Below, piece after piece: positions 36,756-45,324 of a DNA stretch of 64,000 bases. The stretch's first letter is position 1; every line of letters starts with the position of its first letter. The position numbers and the translations under genes are program-made. Source of the stretch: JBBQZO01 sp038207625 (GTDB lineage: Bacteria > Pseudomonadota > Gammaproteobacteria > Burkholderiales > Burkholderiaceae_D); the NCBI GenBank assembly GCA_038207625.1, contig JBBQZO010000024.1:35265-99264 (forward strand), written 5' to 3'. The notes beneath the pieces are model-generated. The model was given only the letters and a program-made list of their open reading frames with translations. It was not told the DNA's origin and searched no databases.

Positions 36756-37138
36756 ACCCGCCTGCCCGAACCGCTCGGTAAACGTGACGTGCTCGGCGAC
36801 AAGTCGCGCGCGCAGCGGCCGGCGCTCCGCCGCAAGCCAGACTGGCCTTCGGTCTCGGCACCAGTTGATGGTGCTGGCATGCGCCGCGCACGCGCACCCT
36901 GCCATATCAGCAGCGCGCCCGCTTGAACGCAAAACCGCCATCGCGCCGGCCTGGCGATATAGAAATTTAGTTCTAGACAGGCCCACCTAGAACGTATATT
37001 CTACTTGCACGCTCAACAACACAGGCATCCCATGCTCCGTTCCACGACAGCGGCCGAACTGAATTTCGTGCGCACACAGCGGCAACGCGGCCGGGCCGAG
37101 CACGCCAAGATACTGGCCGTTCTGACGTGGCCGACACC
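36756..37138. other. 383-base region upstream of the M56 gene
   Basis: No gene is supported in 36756-36960. The region 36970-37003 has inverted half-sites and a -10 element (see next entry), and a 36-codon frame (37032-37142) follows. No BlaI-type repressor gene is present, although the M56 gene downstream usually has one. Confidence 0.6.
36970..37003 (+). promoter_or_regulatory. Inverted-repeat operator and promoter of the M56 gene
   Basis: GTTCTAG (36970-36976) and CTAGAAC (36987-36993) are perfect inverted half-sites 10 bases apart. A third TTCTA half-site at 36999-37003 is inverted against TAGAA (36988-36992). A TATATT -10 at 36995-37000 lies between them, with TTCTAG 18 bases upstream as a weak -35, so a bound repressor would cover the promoter. 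BlaI/MecI boxes are usually TACA/TGTA-based, so this differs. Confidence 0.6.
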
Positions 37139-37142
37139 ATGA
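37032..37142 (+). CDS. 36-codon leader frame overlapping the M56 gene
   Basis: A short frame begins at ATG 37032 downstream of the promoter and ends with TGA overlapping the ATG of the M56 gene (ATGA). It reads MLRSTTAAELNFVRTQRQ and is rich in Arg and Thr with no recognised family. The M56 gene has no ribosome site of its own, so translation of this frame may deliver ribosomes to it. It could also be a remnant of a lost repressor gene. Confidence 0.4.
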   Translation: MLRSTTAAELNFVRTQRQRGRAEHAKILAVLTWPTP

Positions 37143-38476
37143 GCAGTACGCTCCCTGCGCTCAGTGCGTCGCTCGGCTGGGCGCTGCTGCATTTCGTCTG
37201 GCAAGGCGCGCTATTGGGCGCCCTGAGTGGATTGGGATTGACGCTGTTGCGCAATGTCAAGCCACAGGCTCGCTACCTGTTTGCCTGCCTGTCCCTGCTC
37301 GCGTGCGTGCTCATGCCGATGCTGTCGATGAGCGTCGGCCTTCGCGCCGACTTACCAGACGGCGCGGCGCACGCGGCCGTCGCAGCAGCACTGACCAGCG
37401 CCGCGCTGGCCGGCGACGTCCCCAACGCGCTGCTTGCCTGGTGCGACGCGCATCTGGCGGCGCTCGTTGTGGGCTGGGGCGCGGGCGTGGGTGTGCTGGC
37501 GCTGCGCCTGGCCGCCGGCCTGCTGTGGGTGCGCCGCCTCGTGCATGAAACGGCCGCAGTGCTCGATCCAGCGTGGGAATACCGCGTGCGCGCGCTGTCC
37601 GCCAAGTTCGCGCTGCGCCGTGGAGTGAACTGGCGCGTCGTCGCAAACCTGCCCAGTCCGATGACCGCCGGCTGGTGGCGCCCGGTGGTGTTCGTGCCGG
37701 CCGCGCTACTGAGCGGCATGCCGGCCGAGCTGCTTGAGGCACTGCTGGCGCACGAACTGGCACACGTCCAGCGCCACGATTACGCAGTGAACCTGCTGCA
37801 ACGGGTGATCGAGACGCTGCTGTTCTACCATCCGGCCGTCTGGTGGATCTCGCGCCAAATCCGGCGTGAGCGCGAACTGATCGCCGACGAACTGGCCGCA
37901 CGGGCTGTGGGACATCCGCGCCAGTTGGCGCTCGCATTGCAACACCTGGAGCGACTCCAGCCTTATCCACCCCACCTCGCCCAAGCGGCACATGGAGGAA
38001 ATTTGATGACCCGTATCAAGAACCTGATTCGTCCCGAACCCCAAGCGTTCAGCTGGAAGGCAGCGGCGGCCATGCTGGCCAGTGTCACGCTGTGCATGAG
38101 TTTGTATGCACACGCGGCGATCGGCGATGCGCCCACTGTAACGACAACGCCGGACTACCTCCAACTTGAGCTCAAGCTCTACAAGAACGACGCCTTGCAG
38201 GGCCAGCCCAAAGTGATCACGCAGTTTGGCGAACAAGCGACCATCTTGATCGACAACAGCCTCAAGGTGGCTTTTGCACCGCAGCGCGAAGGCGCCGACC
38301 GGCTGGCACTGGGACTGGCGCTGTACGCCCCCGTCCACGGCGCAATGACACTGCTCGGCCAGCCGCGCCTTGAGGGCGGCTTTGCGCAAGAAATGCGCGT
38401 CAGCCTGCAGGCCGATTCGGGCGACGCCTTCAAGCTCGTCATCATGCCGACGCTGGTCCACAAACCGACACCGTAA
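37139..38476 (+). CDS. M56 family (BlaR1-like) membrane metallopeptidase, no cognate BlaI
   Basis: A 445-residue protein. The N-terminus has four or five membrane helices (about residues 12-34, 38-58, 93-125 and others). The zinc site HELAH at 205-209, with a downstream Glu in ERELIADELA, defines the M56 peptidase. The C-terminal part (about 310-445) is a periplasmic sensor with no penicillin-binding SxxK motif, so a beta-lactam signal is not supported. ATG 37139 lacks a ribosome site and overlaps the 36-codon leader. M56 proteins usually cleave a BlaI/MecI-type repressor encoded next door, and none is found here. Confidence 0.85.
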   Translation: MSSTLPALSASLGWALLHFVWQGALLGALSGLGLTLLRNVKPQARYLFACLSLLACVLMPMLSMSVGLRADLPDGAAHAAVAAALTSAALAGDVPNALLAWCDAHLAALVVGWGAGVGVLALRLAAGLLWVRRLVHETAAVLDPAWEYRVRALSAKFALRRGVNWRVVANLPSPMTAGWWRPVVFVPAALLSGMPAELLEALLAHELAHVQRHDYAVNLLQRVIETLLFYHPAVWWISRQIRRERELIADELAARAVGHPRQLALALQHLERLQPYPPHLAQAAHGGNLMTRIKNLIRPEPQAFSWKAAAAMLASVTLCMSLYAHAAIGDAPTVTTTPDYLQLELKLYKNDALQGQPKVITQFGEQATILIDNSLKVAFAPQREGADRLALGLALYAPVHGAMTLLGQPRLEGGFAQEMRVSLQADSGDAFKLVIMPTLVHKPTP

Positions 38477-38827
38477 GGCTGCCCGCCCGCTGCCGCATAA
38501 CGTTGCGCAGCGGGTCGGCAAGCGCTCCCCCCGTCCTGCTTCCAAAGGGACAAGGCACCCCGTTGCCGCGTCGCCCCCGCCGTTCCGCGCCAAAAAATAC
38601 CACGTCCTTCACGCCCGTTGGTGACGGCTTTTTGTCAAAACCGACAACACTTGAGCGTCCCATCTGCCCTATCATGGGCATGCCAGCGCGCCAGCGCGAC
38701 ACGTGACAGTGTCGAAGATGACGCAAAGAATGCTGCAGCGCACATAAATTTGTATCTCGCCAGCAATTCAGGTACATTCGGTCATCAAACCGCCATGTTG
38801 TATGGCTATTTATGCAAGGCTTTTCTT
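38477..38827. other. 351-base region upstream of fnr
   Basis: Contains a weak hairpin with a T5 run (38613-38633), a possible terminator of the M56 gene. The part from 38740 on is AT-rich, with TATTTAT (about 38808) as a possible fnr promoter element. No match to the FNR box is seen here, so autoregulation is not supported. Nothing else recognised. Confidence 0.5.
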
Positions 38828-39592
38828 ATGACAGAACCTGAAGTTATTTCCCCATTGGCGCCGCTGAACGCGAGCGCCCTCAAAGTCGGCTGCGCCGGCT
38901 GCAGCATGCACCAGCTTTGCCTGCCGATGGGCCTGGATGTGGACGACATCGGCCGCCTCGACCAGATCATCGGGCGGCGCCGGCGCGTCGCGCGCGACGA
39001 GCCGCTGTACCGCATCAACGACCCGTTTCGCAACCTGTTCGCGATCCGTTTCGGGCATTTCAAAACTTACCAGAACAACCCCAGCGGCGAGCAGCAGATC
39101 ACCGGTTTCCAGATGGCCGGCGAGTTGCTGGGCATGGATGCGATCAGCGCCGACCGCCACCACTGCGACGCGGTAGCGCTGGAAGACAGCGAAGTGTGCG
39201 AAATCCCGTTCCCGCGCCTTGAAGAGCTGTTCGGCAAGATCCCCACGCTGCTGCACCACTTTCACAGGATGATGAGCCAGGAAATCACGCGCGAACAAAA
39301 CGTCATGCTGTTGCTGGGCAATATGCGCGCCGAGCAGCGCTTCGCCGCCTTCCTGATCAATCTGTCGTCGCGTTACGCGGCGCGCGGCTATTCGCCGATC
39401 AATTTTCAGCTGCGCATGTCGCGCGAAGACATCGGCAACTACCTCGGCCTGACGATTGAAAGCGTCAGCCGCCTGTTGTCGCGCTTCAAAAAGCAAGGTT
39501 GGCTGAAGGTCGACAAGCGCGAGATAACGCTGCTCGACCCGGCCATGCTCAAGGCGCTGGCGGCCGGCACCGAAACCTGCCGCCCCATGTAA
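38828..39592 (+). CDS. fnr: FNR-type oxygen-sensing regulator (Crp/Fnr family)
   Basis: A 254-residue regulator. The N-terminus has Cys22, Cys25 and Cys31 (GCAGCSMHQLC) plus Cys113 (HHCDAV), the four ligands of an oxygen-labile [4Fe-4S] cluster. A cyclic-nucleotide-like beta-roll follows, then a C-terminal helix-turn-helix with MSREDIGNYLGLTIESVSRLLSRF, whose Glu-Ser-Arg recognition residues bind TTGAT half-sites. Without oxygen the cluster forms and the dimer activates genes of anaerobic and microaerobic respiration. ATG 38828 begins the typical N-terminus. FNR boxes in this window lie before phaC, ccoN, hemN and the NnrS/usp pair. Confidence 0.95.
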   Translation: MTEPEVISPLAPLNASALKVGCAGCSMHQLCLPMGLDVDDIGRLDQIIGRRRRVARDEPLYRINDPFRNLFAIRFGHFKTYQNNPSGEQQITGFQMAGELLGMDAISADRHHCDAVALEDSEVCEIPFPRLEELFGKIPTLLHHFHRMMSQEITREQNVMLLLGNMRAEQRFAAFLINLSSRYAARGYSPINFQLRMSREDIGNYLGLTIESVSRLLSRFKKQGWLKVDKREITLLDPAMLKALAAGTETCRPM

Positions 39593-39679
39593 ATGCGGCA
39601 GGCCTGGCATCGACACGCGCCGGGACGGCGATGGCGTCGGTGCAGATTCACTTCGGCGCGCACCGACCGGTCGGGCGCC

Positions 39680-40162
39680 TCAGTGGGCCGACAACTCGGC
39701 GATGACGGCCGGCGTCAGCACACCCGAATACGCGACGCGCTTTCCCTGCGCGTCGAACCAATAGCTGCGCGGCATTTCGCCGTGCCATTTCGGGTCGAGC
39801 GCGTAACGCAGTTGCTCGGGTGGCTGCGCGCCGAAGGCCCAGCTGTTGGCCGTCAGGCCGAGCGCGCGCAAACGCGCACCGATCAGCGCATCGGTAGCCG
39901 CATCGCCCATCGCATCGGTCGACAAGGTGACCACCGCCAGCCCCGGCTGGCGCCGTTTCTGCTGCGCCAGCGCGTCCAGACTGGCCTGGCAATACACGCA
40001 ATCGAGCGACCATAGGATCAGCACGAAAGGCTTGCCCTTGTGGCTGGCCTGGATCTGTTCGAGGCTGTCGTGTTCGAATGCGCGCGTGACGGCCTTGGCC
40101 TGCGCCACGCCAGCCAGCAGGCCAAGCACTGCCGCGAGCATCAGGGTGAACAGTTTTTTCAT
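39680..40162 (-). CDS. TlpA-like periplasmic thioredoxin-fold protein
   Basis: A 160-residue protein. Signal peptide at residues 1-22 (GVAQA). The thioredoxin fold carries the active motif WSLDCVYCQA, a CxxC pair, and a cis-Pro segment near MPRSYWFD. TlpA relatives reduce periplasmic thiols and some assist copper or haem loading of cytochrome oxidase. It is the last gene of a three-gene run: it starts 1 base after the BNR gene's stop. Context with a TonB receptor and a DUF2946 gene suggests metal handling. Inference. Confidence 0.82.
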   Translation of the reverse strand: MKKLFTLMLAAVLGLLAGVAQAKAVTRAFEHDSLEQIQASHKGKPFVLILWSLDCVYCQASLDALAQQKRRQPGLAVVTLSTDAMGDAATDALIGARLRALGLTANSWAFGAQPPEQLRYALDPKWHGEMPRSYWFDAQGKRVAYSGVLTPAVIAELSAH

Positions 40163-40163
40163 G

Positions 40164-41411
40164 TCATTTCTCCGCTTTGACGGCGATCACGCGCACGCCT
40201 TCGTCCTGGGTGCGCCACACCAGCACGATGCCGGCGCCCGTGTTCAGCAACTGCGGATGATCGGACGCTTGCGCGGTACGCGCCAGTTCCAGATCACGCC
40301 AGTTGCGCCCGCCGTCGCCGGACAATTTGCCCAGGATGGCGCTGGTCTTGCCGTCGAACTGGCGCCAGGCCAGCAGCACCGTCGCGCCATCGACCGCGAT
40401 GGCGGCATGGTCGGCCTGGTCGGAGCCAAGCTTGATCGGCGTGCCCAGCACGCCGCCGCGCGGGGCATTGGCGTAGAACACCCCGCCCTCCTCGCCCTTG
40501 ACGGCAAACCAGCTCTGGTGCCGGGTGCCGTCGCTGCCATAGGCCAGCGCCGGTCCCTGATGCGGGCAGGCGTCGATGCGCCAGTCGTCGAAACTGGCAC
40601 GCTGGGGCGCCGCCACCGCGCCGTTCGGGGTCAGCTCGGCCAGTGCGTGGTCGCGGATATTGGGCTCGAACACGTGGCGCCACAAGGCCATCACCTTGCC
40701 GTCAGGCGTGTTGGCCAGCGCGATGCGGCAGCACTCGCAGCTATGCTCGGCCAGTTTGTAGTCGCCCTTGAAGCTGGCGCCGCGATTGTCCGACACGGCG
40801 TAATACACGGCCGCGCCAGCGTAGGACTGCTTGCGCGCGGCGGCCGCCTCGACGTCGCGCTTGTCGATCCACGCGATGTAGATGCGTCCTTGCGGGTCCA
40901 CCTGCAAGGCGTCGAAGCGGTGCGTGATGATGGCCCGATTGGCATGCACGGTGATTGGCGCGTCAAACGTGGCACCGCCGTCGAGCGAGCGGATGAAACG
41001 GATGTCGCCGGTATACGGTTTGGCCAGCGGCTTGGTATAACTGATGTACAGTTCACCCTTGCTGCCGAAGGCCAGTTTCGGGCGATTCTCGCCGTCCGCC
41101 GAAATCGCTTCGGGTTCGCGTTGCAAGCGTTTGGGCGCCGACCACGTCTTGCCGGCGTCGGCGCTGTTTTGCAGCGTCAGAAACTGCGCCGCGCCCTCGG
41201 TTTCCTTGCGCACGACCCACAGCCGTCCTTGCCCGTCGACGGCAGCGCCGATGCCCAATTCGGGCGCTTTGCCCGCTTTCATGTGGTGCGCTGGCATGCC
41301 TTGGGCGGCGCTATTGCCGCACCATGCGCCCAGCACCAGCAAGCCGGCGGCATACACCGCGCGCCAGGGTGTTGTCGTGTTTGACTGATTCATCTGCGAT
41401 TCGCTTTTCAT
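40164..41411 (-). CDS. Periplasmic BNR-repeat (sialidase-fold) protein
   Basis: A 415-residue protein with a signal peptide (about residues 17-36, NSAAQ) and a six-bladed propeller fold. Asp-box motifs are seen as SADAGKTWSAP, SLDGGATFDAP, SDNRGASFKG and SGDGGRNWRDL. Residues just after the signal peptide contain MPAHHMK, and a later HSCECCRIAL contains three closely spaced Cys, both unusual in a true sialidase and suggestive of metal binding. Sialidase activity is not supported. It lies 17 bases after the TonB receptor gene and 1 base before the redoxin gene. ATG 41411 was chosen over a later Met, on a weak GGGAAAT ribosome site. Confidence 0.8.
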   Translation of the reverse strand: MKSESQMNQSNTTTPWRAVYAAGLLVLGAWCGNSAAQGMPAHHMKAGKAPELGIGAAVDGQGRLWVVRKETEGAAQFLTLQNSADAGKTWSAPKRLQREPEAISADGENRPKLAFGSKGELYISYTKPLAKPYTGDIRFIRSLDGGATFDAPITVHANRAIITHRFDALQVDPQGRIYIAWIDKRDVEAAAARKQSYAGAAVYYAVSDNRGASFKGDYKLAEHSCECCRIALANTPDGKVMALWRHVFEPNIRDHALAELTPNGAVAAPQRASFDDWRIDACPHQGPALAYGSDGTRHQSWFAVKGEEGGVFYANAPRGGVLGTPIKLGSDQADHAAIAVDGATVLLAWRQFDGKTSAILGKLSGDGGRNWRDLELARTAQASDHPQLLNTGAGIVLVWRTQDEGVRVIAVKAEK

Positions 41412-41428
41412 AGTGATTTCCCGCCCGA

Positions 41429-43825
41429 TCAATAGTCGAACTTCACGCTGGCAAACAGCGTGCGTTGCGGATAAGGGTTCGGATTGACGAAATAGCGGAA
41501 GCTGCCGACGTTATTCATGCCGATCGCCGCCGACCATTGTTTGTCCAGTTTGTACAGTAACCTGGCGTCGACTACGCTGTAATGGCTGACCGCGCCGTAC
41601 ACATTGGGATTGACGTCCTTGTATTGCATGCTCGCCGTATCGTAGAGCGCATTGTGCTGGCGCCCGCTGAACCGGTAGCTCAGGCTGTACGACAGACGCG
41701 AGCTGGCATGGTAAGTGGCCACCAGCGTCGCGCGCCAGGTCGGGATGCGCGGCTGGTCGGTGCCGACCAGGCCGGGGTTTCTGCTGTCGGCCACGATGGT
41801 CGAACGGGTGTAGGTTGCGCTGCCGTTCAGGTTCAAGCCGCGCACGCCCAGGTCGCTGATGTCGAACGCTTCTTCCAGGCCATACGTGCGCAGGTGATCG
41901 ACGTTCTGGATGCTCGACACGTTAGGCGTGACGGTCGTGTCGGTTTGTGAAATCAAGGCGTCGTGCTTGGATTCCCAGAACAGCGACGAGCGCAGCATGG
42001 CGCTCGCAAACGCGCGCTCGGCCACCAGTTCGCCCGACAGCACGCGCTCCGGTTTCAGGTCCGGATCATTTTTCTTGACGTTGCCCGGCAAGCTGATGAC
42101 CTGGAAAATCTCCGCCACGGTCGGGTAACGCACCGCCTTGCCGAGCGAGGCGCGCAAGGCCCAGTCGGGCGACGCGGCAAACGACAGCGCCAGTTTGGGC
42201 GACACATCGGTGCTCGAGCGCGCGGCGTAATTGAGCTGCCGGTAGGCGGGCGCGTTGGCCACGTTGAGATTGCTGCCATCGAAAGCGCGCCAGTGCTCGG
42301 CGCGCGCGCCGCCGACCAGTTTCCAGGCCGGCGCGATCTGCCAGGCGTCCTGCAGATACAGCGCCTGGGTTTCGGTCTTGCCGTAGGAATTGCTGCTTGG
42401 CGTGGCTGATGCTGCGCCGTACAGCCAGTCGTCGGGCACGGCGGAGGTGAGCGATTTGAGTTCGTAGCGGTCGGCGTGGTAGCCGAAGCTCACTTGATGC
42501 GCGCTTTTCATGTCGCCATCCGGGCGCCAGTCGCCGCGCAGGTCGAGATTGCGCCAGCCGGTGCCATCGGCCACCGTGATGGTGCCGCCGGGGCGTTGCG
42601 CGCCGGTGCCGGAGTCGTACAGGTCGCCCGTGTTGGCCGCGCTGCGACTGACGTCGCTGTTTTGCGTGTAGACGCTGGCCACCGCTTCCCAGTCCCAGCT
42701 GCCGTGCGTGCTGCTCTTGAGCGACAGGCCGTGCATCGTGTGCTCGCTGGCGCTATACCCGGGCGCGTTGGCGGCCAAGGTGTAGTAATTGGCGTCGCCG
42801 GCGAATTTGACGTAGCTCGGCACTTTGGCGCCGCTCGCACTGGTGTTGTAGACCGCCTTGCCGCTGGCGTCGCGCAGATAGCTGACGACGTCGGTATCGG
42901 ACTTGTTCTGCCACACGCCCAGCGTATAACTGGCGCGCAGCGTGGGACTGAGCTCGTAGGCCAGCTTGATTCTGTCGGTGTCCTGGACGCTGCGGTCGGC
43001 CCCGACCGAACTGGTGATCACGCGCGCATTGCCGCTGGTATCGGTGTCGCGCACGGCGCCGCTGACGGCGGTAAATGGCGTCGTCGATCCAAGCGTCGCG
43101 CTGGCCGCAGCCTTGGTGGCCACGCCAAAGGTTTGCGGCTGCGCGTGGCTGTCCAGATGGTCGGCGCTGATCCAGTACGACCAGGCGCCAGCCTTGTTGC
43201 CCACGGCCGCGCTCAGGTGCGAGCCGTTGAAGCGCTGGTCGGTGTTGTAGAGTTTAAATTGCTGGCCGATCAGGTCGATCCCGACGTGGGCTTCGAACTT
43301 GTTGGGCATGTGGGTGCTCATCAACACCACACCGCCGGCCGAATTGCCCGGATACAGCGCCGAAAATGGCCCGTAGATGACGTCCACGCGGTCGATCTCG
43401 GCCGGTCCCACCATGCCCCAGCGCGGCGCGGTACTGAAGCTGTTGTTGAGGAAGTTCGACAGCAGCAGATTGTCGGCATACACCGTGGTCTGCGCACTGG
43501 AAATGGAGCTGTTCACGCGCATGACGAGGATGCCGTTGCGGTCGCCAATATAGCGTTCGCGCACATGCACGCTGGGCAGGTAGTTCAGCACGGCGGCGCT
43601 GGTGACGGCGTTGATCGACTCGGCGATCTGTTCGGCGCTGACGCTCTCGGTCGTCGCCAGCACGCTGGCCGGCACCGCAGGGCGCGCGCCGGTGACGACG
43701 ATCTCCGCCATCCGGTTGGTGTCCGTGCCCGTGGCGTCGGCCGCGGCGAACGGGGCGTGCAACACGGCGCCGCAAGCGCAAGCCCTCATCAGGGCGGCGC
43801 ACAATGGGGTGTGGTGAAACTTCAT
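41429..43825 (-). CDS. TonB-dependent outer-membrane receptor
   Basis: A 798-residue receptor. Signal peptide (about residues 1-29, AAADA). Plug domain (about 40-160) starts with EIVVTGARPAV and contains VERVDVIYGPFSALYPGNSAGGVV-like text (DRVDVIYGPFSALYPGNS). The 22-stranded barrel ends in an aromatic strand FASVKFDY. This fold takes up siderophores, vitamin B12 or metals with energy from TonB-ExbBD. The substrate cannot be read directly. It heads an apparent operon with the BNR and redoxin genes, and a DUF2946 gene lies 240 bases upstream, a combination suggesting copper. ATG 43825 follows AGGGATTTT. Confidence 0.9.
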   Translation of the reverse strand: MKFHHTPLCAALMRACACGAVLHAPFAAADATGTDTNRMAEIVVTGARPAVPASVLATTESVSAEQIAESINAVTSAAVLNYLPSVHVRERYIGDRNGILVMRVNSSISSAQTTVYADNLLLSNFLNNSFSTAPRWGMVGPAEIDRVDVIYGPFSALYPGNSAGGVVLMSTHMPNKFEAHVGIDLIGQQFKLYNTDQRFNGSHLSAAVGNKAGAWSYWISADHLDSHAQPQTFGVATKAAASATLGSTTPFTAVSGAVRDTDTSGNARVITSSVGADRSVQDTDRIKLAYELSPTLRASYTLGVWQNKSDTDVVSYLRDASGKAVYNTSASGAKVPSYVKFAGDANYYTLAANAPGYSASEHTMHGLSLKSSTHGSWDWEAVASVYTQNSDVSRSAANTGDLYDSGTGAQRPGGTITVADGTGWRNLDLRGDWRPDGDMKSAHQVSFGYHADRYELKSLTSAVPDDWLYGAASATPSSNSYGKTETQALYLQDAWQIAPAWKLVGGARAEHWRAFDGSNLNVANAPAYRQLNYAARSSTDVSPKLALSFAASPDWALRASLGKAVRYPTVAEIFQVISLPGNVKKNDPDLKPERVLSGELVAERAFASAMLRSSLFWESKHDALISQTDTTVTPNVSSIQNVDHLRTYGLEEAFDISDLGVRGLNLNGSATYTRSTIVADSRNPGLVGTDQPRIPTWRATLVATYHASSRLSYSLSYRFSGRQHNALYDTASMQYKDVNPNVYGAVSHYSVVDARLLYKLDKQWSAAIGMNNVGSFRYFVNPNPYPQRTLFASVKFDY

Positions 43826-44065
43826 ACAAAATCCCTGCATCGAAATCGTTCTTGTGATCGGCGGTGCTGGCGCGGCGCTTTCATGCGCGTCCGGCGGCAG
43901 CGTCCCATTAGGTGGGTGTCGGGGTGATCCGTGCGATAACGCAGAACGGGCACGCAGCGCCTGGCCAGGTGATATGGCAAACGGCGGAGCGCGGACGTGA
44001 CGGGACTGCGTTCAGTGCTGCCGTCGGCGCGCCATCGGCGTGCGTCGAGCCAGCATCCGGATCGA

Positions 44066-44458
44066 TCAGACGCTTGCGGGGGGCGCGCGCGATTGCGCGG
44101 CAGACCAGATGGGCAGAGGATGGGGCGATTGCAGGAACAGCATCGGTTGCGCATCGCGTGCGTCAACCTGGGCAATCAATGGGCGCACGCCGGGCGGCAG
44201 CGCCGGTGCGCCGCCATGCGTGGCGCAGTAGGGACAGTGTTCAGTGTGCGCCAGCTTGGTGGTCAGCGGGGCCGACAGCCCACCCTGATCGGCGCTGAGT
44301 TTGACCAGTTTCGGGCCGTCGACACCACACACCTCGGCCCAGGCTTCGCCGCGCGCCGTCGTCAGCGCGTGCGAAATCGCGGGCGCCAACGCACCGAACA
44401 GAATCGCCAAGCAGGCGACCCAGGCGGCAAATTGGCGTGTGATGCGGTTCATTCCCAT
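44066..44458 (-). CDS. DUF2946 family membrane-anchored protein
   Basis: A 130-residue protein. N-terminal hydrophobic segment (about residues 10-30) acts as signal or anchor. The DUF2946 hallmark is EHCPYCATHGG with a preceding CGVDG, so three Cys and two His are available for metal binding. Members are often found beside copper-related TonB receptors and cytochrome oxidase genes. The first ATG is used; one two codons later (44452) is equivalent. It lies upstream of the TonB receptor on the same strand and just before the cbb3 accessory genes. Confidence 0.83.
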   Translation of the reverse strand: MGMNRITRQFAAWVACLAILFGALAPAISHALTTARGEAWAEVCGVDGPKLVKLSADQGGLSAPLTTKLAHTEHCPYCATHGGAPALPPGVRPLIAQVDARDAQPMLFLQSPHPLPIWSAAQSRAPPASV

Positions 44459-44514
44459 CCTGAAATTATATCAGTCCAAAATATTTCTTGCGTGCACGCC
44501 AAACACAGCACCGT

Positions 44515-44754
44515 TCAGAACGGCGGATTGTGATCGTTCGGCACGTTGATCAGGTAGTACGTCAGCATGCTCGCCAGCGCGCCGAACAGCCAGAAGAAAA
44601 AGAAACCCAGCGTGTAGGCGGCGATCGGTGGCGAATCCACCCGCCCGGTCAGGTGCAGCAATTCATGTGCGTCGAACAGTGAAAAGAAACATCCTTCCGC
44701 CATGATCGCCACCAAAAATGATGGCCACAGTATGCTCATCGCAAGTCGCAACAT
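44515..44754 (-). CDS. Small membrane protein next to fixH
   Basis: A 79-residue protein with two membrane helices (about residues 5-25 and 44-68), joined by a polar loop with an EGCFFSLFDAHELLHLTG segment holding a His pair and a Cys. The frame is open upstream, but ATG 44754 gives the typical short membrane start. It begins 13 bases after the fixH stop, so it is probably the last gene of the cco cluster. No family is recognised. A role in oxidase assembly is suggested only by position. Confidence 0.65.
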   Translation of the reverse strand: MLRLAMSILWPSFLVAIMAEGCFFSLFDAHELLHLTGRVDSPPIAAYTLGFFFFWLFGALASMLTYYLINVPNDHNPPF

Positions 44755-44767
44755 GTACTCTCCGGTA

Positions 44768-45307
44768 TCAGTCAGCAGGCGGCAAATCGGCTTTGATGTC
44801 CAACGTCGGCTGGGCCGGCCACTTCCATACGCCGGCCAGGCGCCAGGCACGCTGCACGCTTTCGACCGACACCTCCCAGCGAGCCCGCTCCAGCATCGGC
44901 AACGCGACGCTAAATTCGCCGCGCTGGTCCGATTGCACCGTCAGGTTCAGGTCCTTTTCCGGCCGCGTTGCATGGGCCAGGTGGACCAGGATCAGGTCGG
45001 CATGCGGCTTGCCGAAGCTGGTCATCGTGCCGTTCAATTTGCCATTGGCTGCATCATAGCGCAGCTTCACCGCCAGACCCAAGGCCGTTGCCGCAGTATC
45101 GCGGCGCAGATCCTGATTGATCGCCTTGCCCTTGACGTAATAATCGTCCACCACCATCGCGTCCTGACGCGTGAACGCCAGGTAGCCGGTAAACGTGCCG
45201 GCGACCACGACGACGGCCGGTCCCAGCATCAGCAGCCACGGCCACTTCTGCTTGAACCAGGGTTTCACGCTGGTCGCGCCGTCGATCGGAAAATGTGCAG
45301 ACTGCAT
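44768..45307 (-). CDS. fixH: FixH-like protein of cbb3 oxidase assembly
   Basis: A 179-residue membrane protein with one membrane helix at about residues 24-44 and a periplasmic domain that follows (FixH fold), with FTRQDAMVVDDYYVKGKAINQDL. FixH is required in other bacteria for correct cbb3 oxidase assembly, working with the copper pump FixI. Here it follows ccoG by 17 bases and precedes a small membrane protein. The usual partner ccoI is 6 kb away at 51377. Confidence 0.9.
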   Translation of the reverse strand: MQSAHFPIDGATSVKPWFKQKWPWLLMLGPAVVVVAGTFTGYLAFTRQDAMVVDDYYVKGKAINQDLRRDTAATALGLAVKLRYDAANGKLNGTMTSFGKPHADLILVHLAHATRPEKDLNLTVQSDQRGEFSVALPMLERARWEVSVESVQRAWRLAGVWKWPAQPTLDIKADLPPAD

Positions 45308-45324
45308 GTGCGTCTCCTTGACGT

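Noticed and set aside
36970..37142. A standard BlaI/MecI operator and repressor
   Set aside because: The half-sites are TTCTA/TAGAA rather than TACA/TGTA, and the 36-codon frame shows no BlaI helix-turn-helix, so I did not label it blaI.
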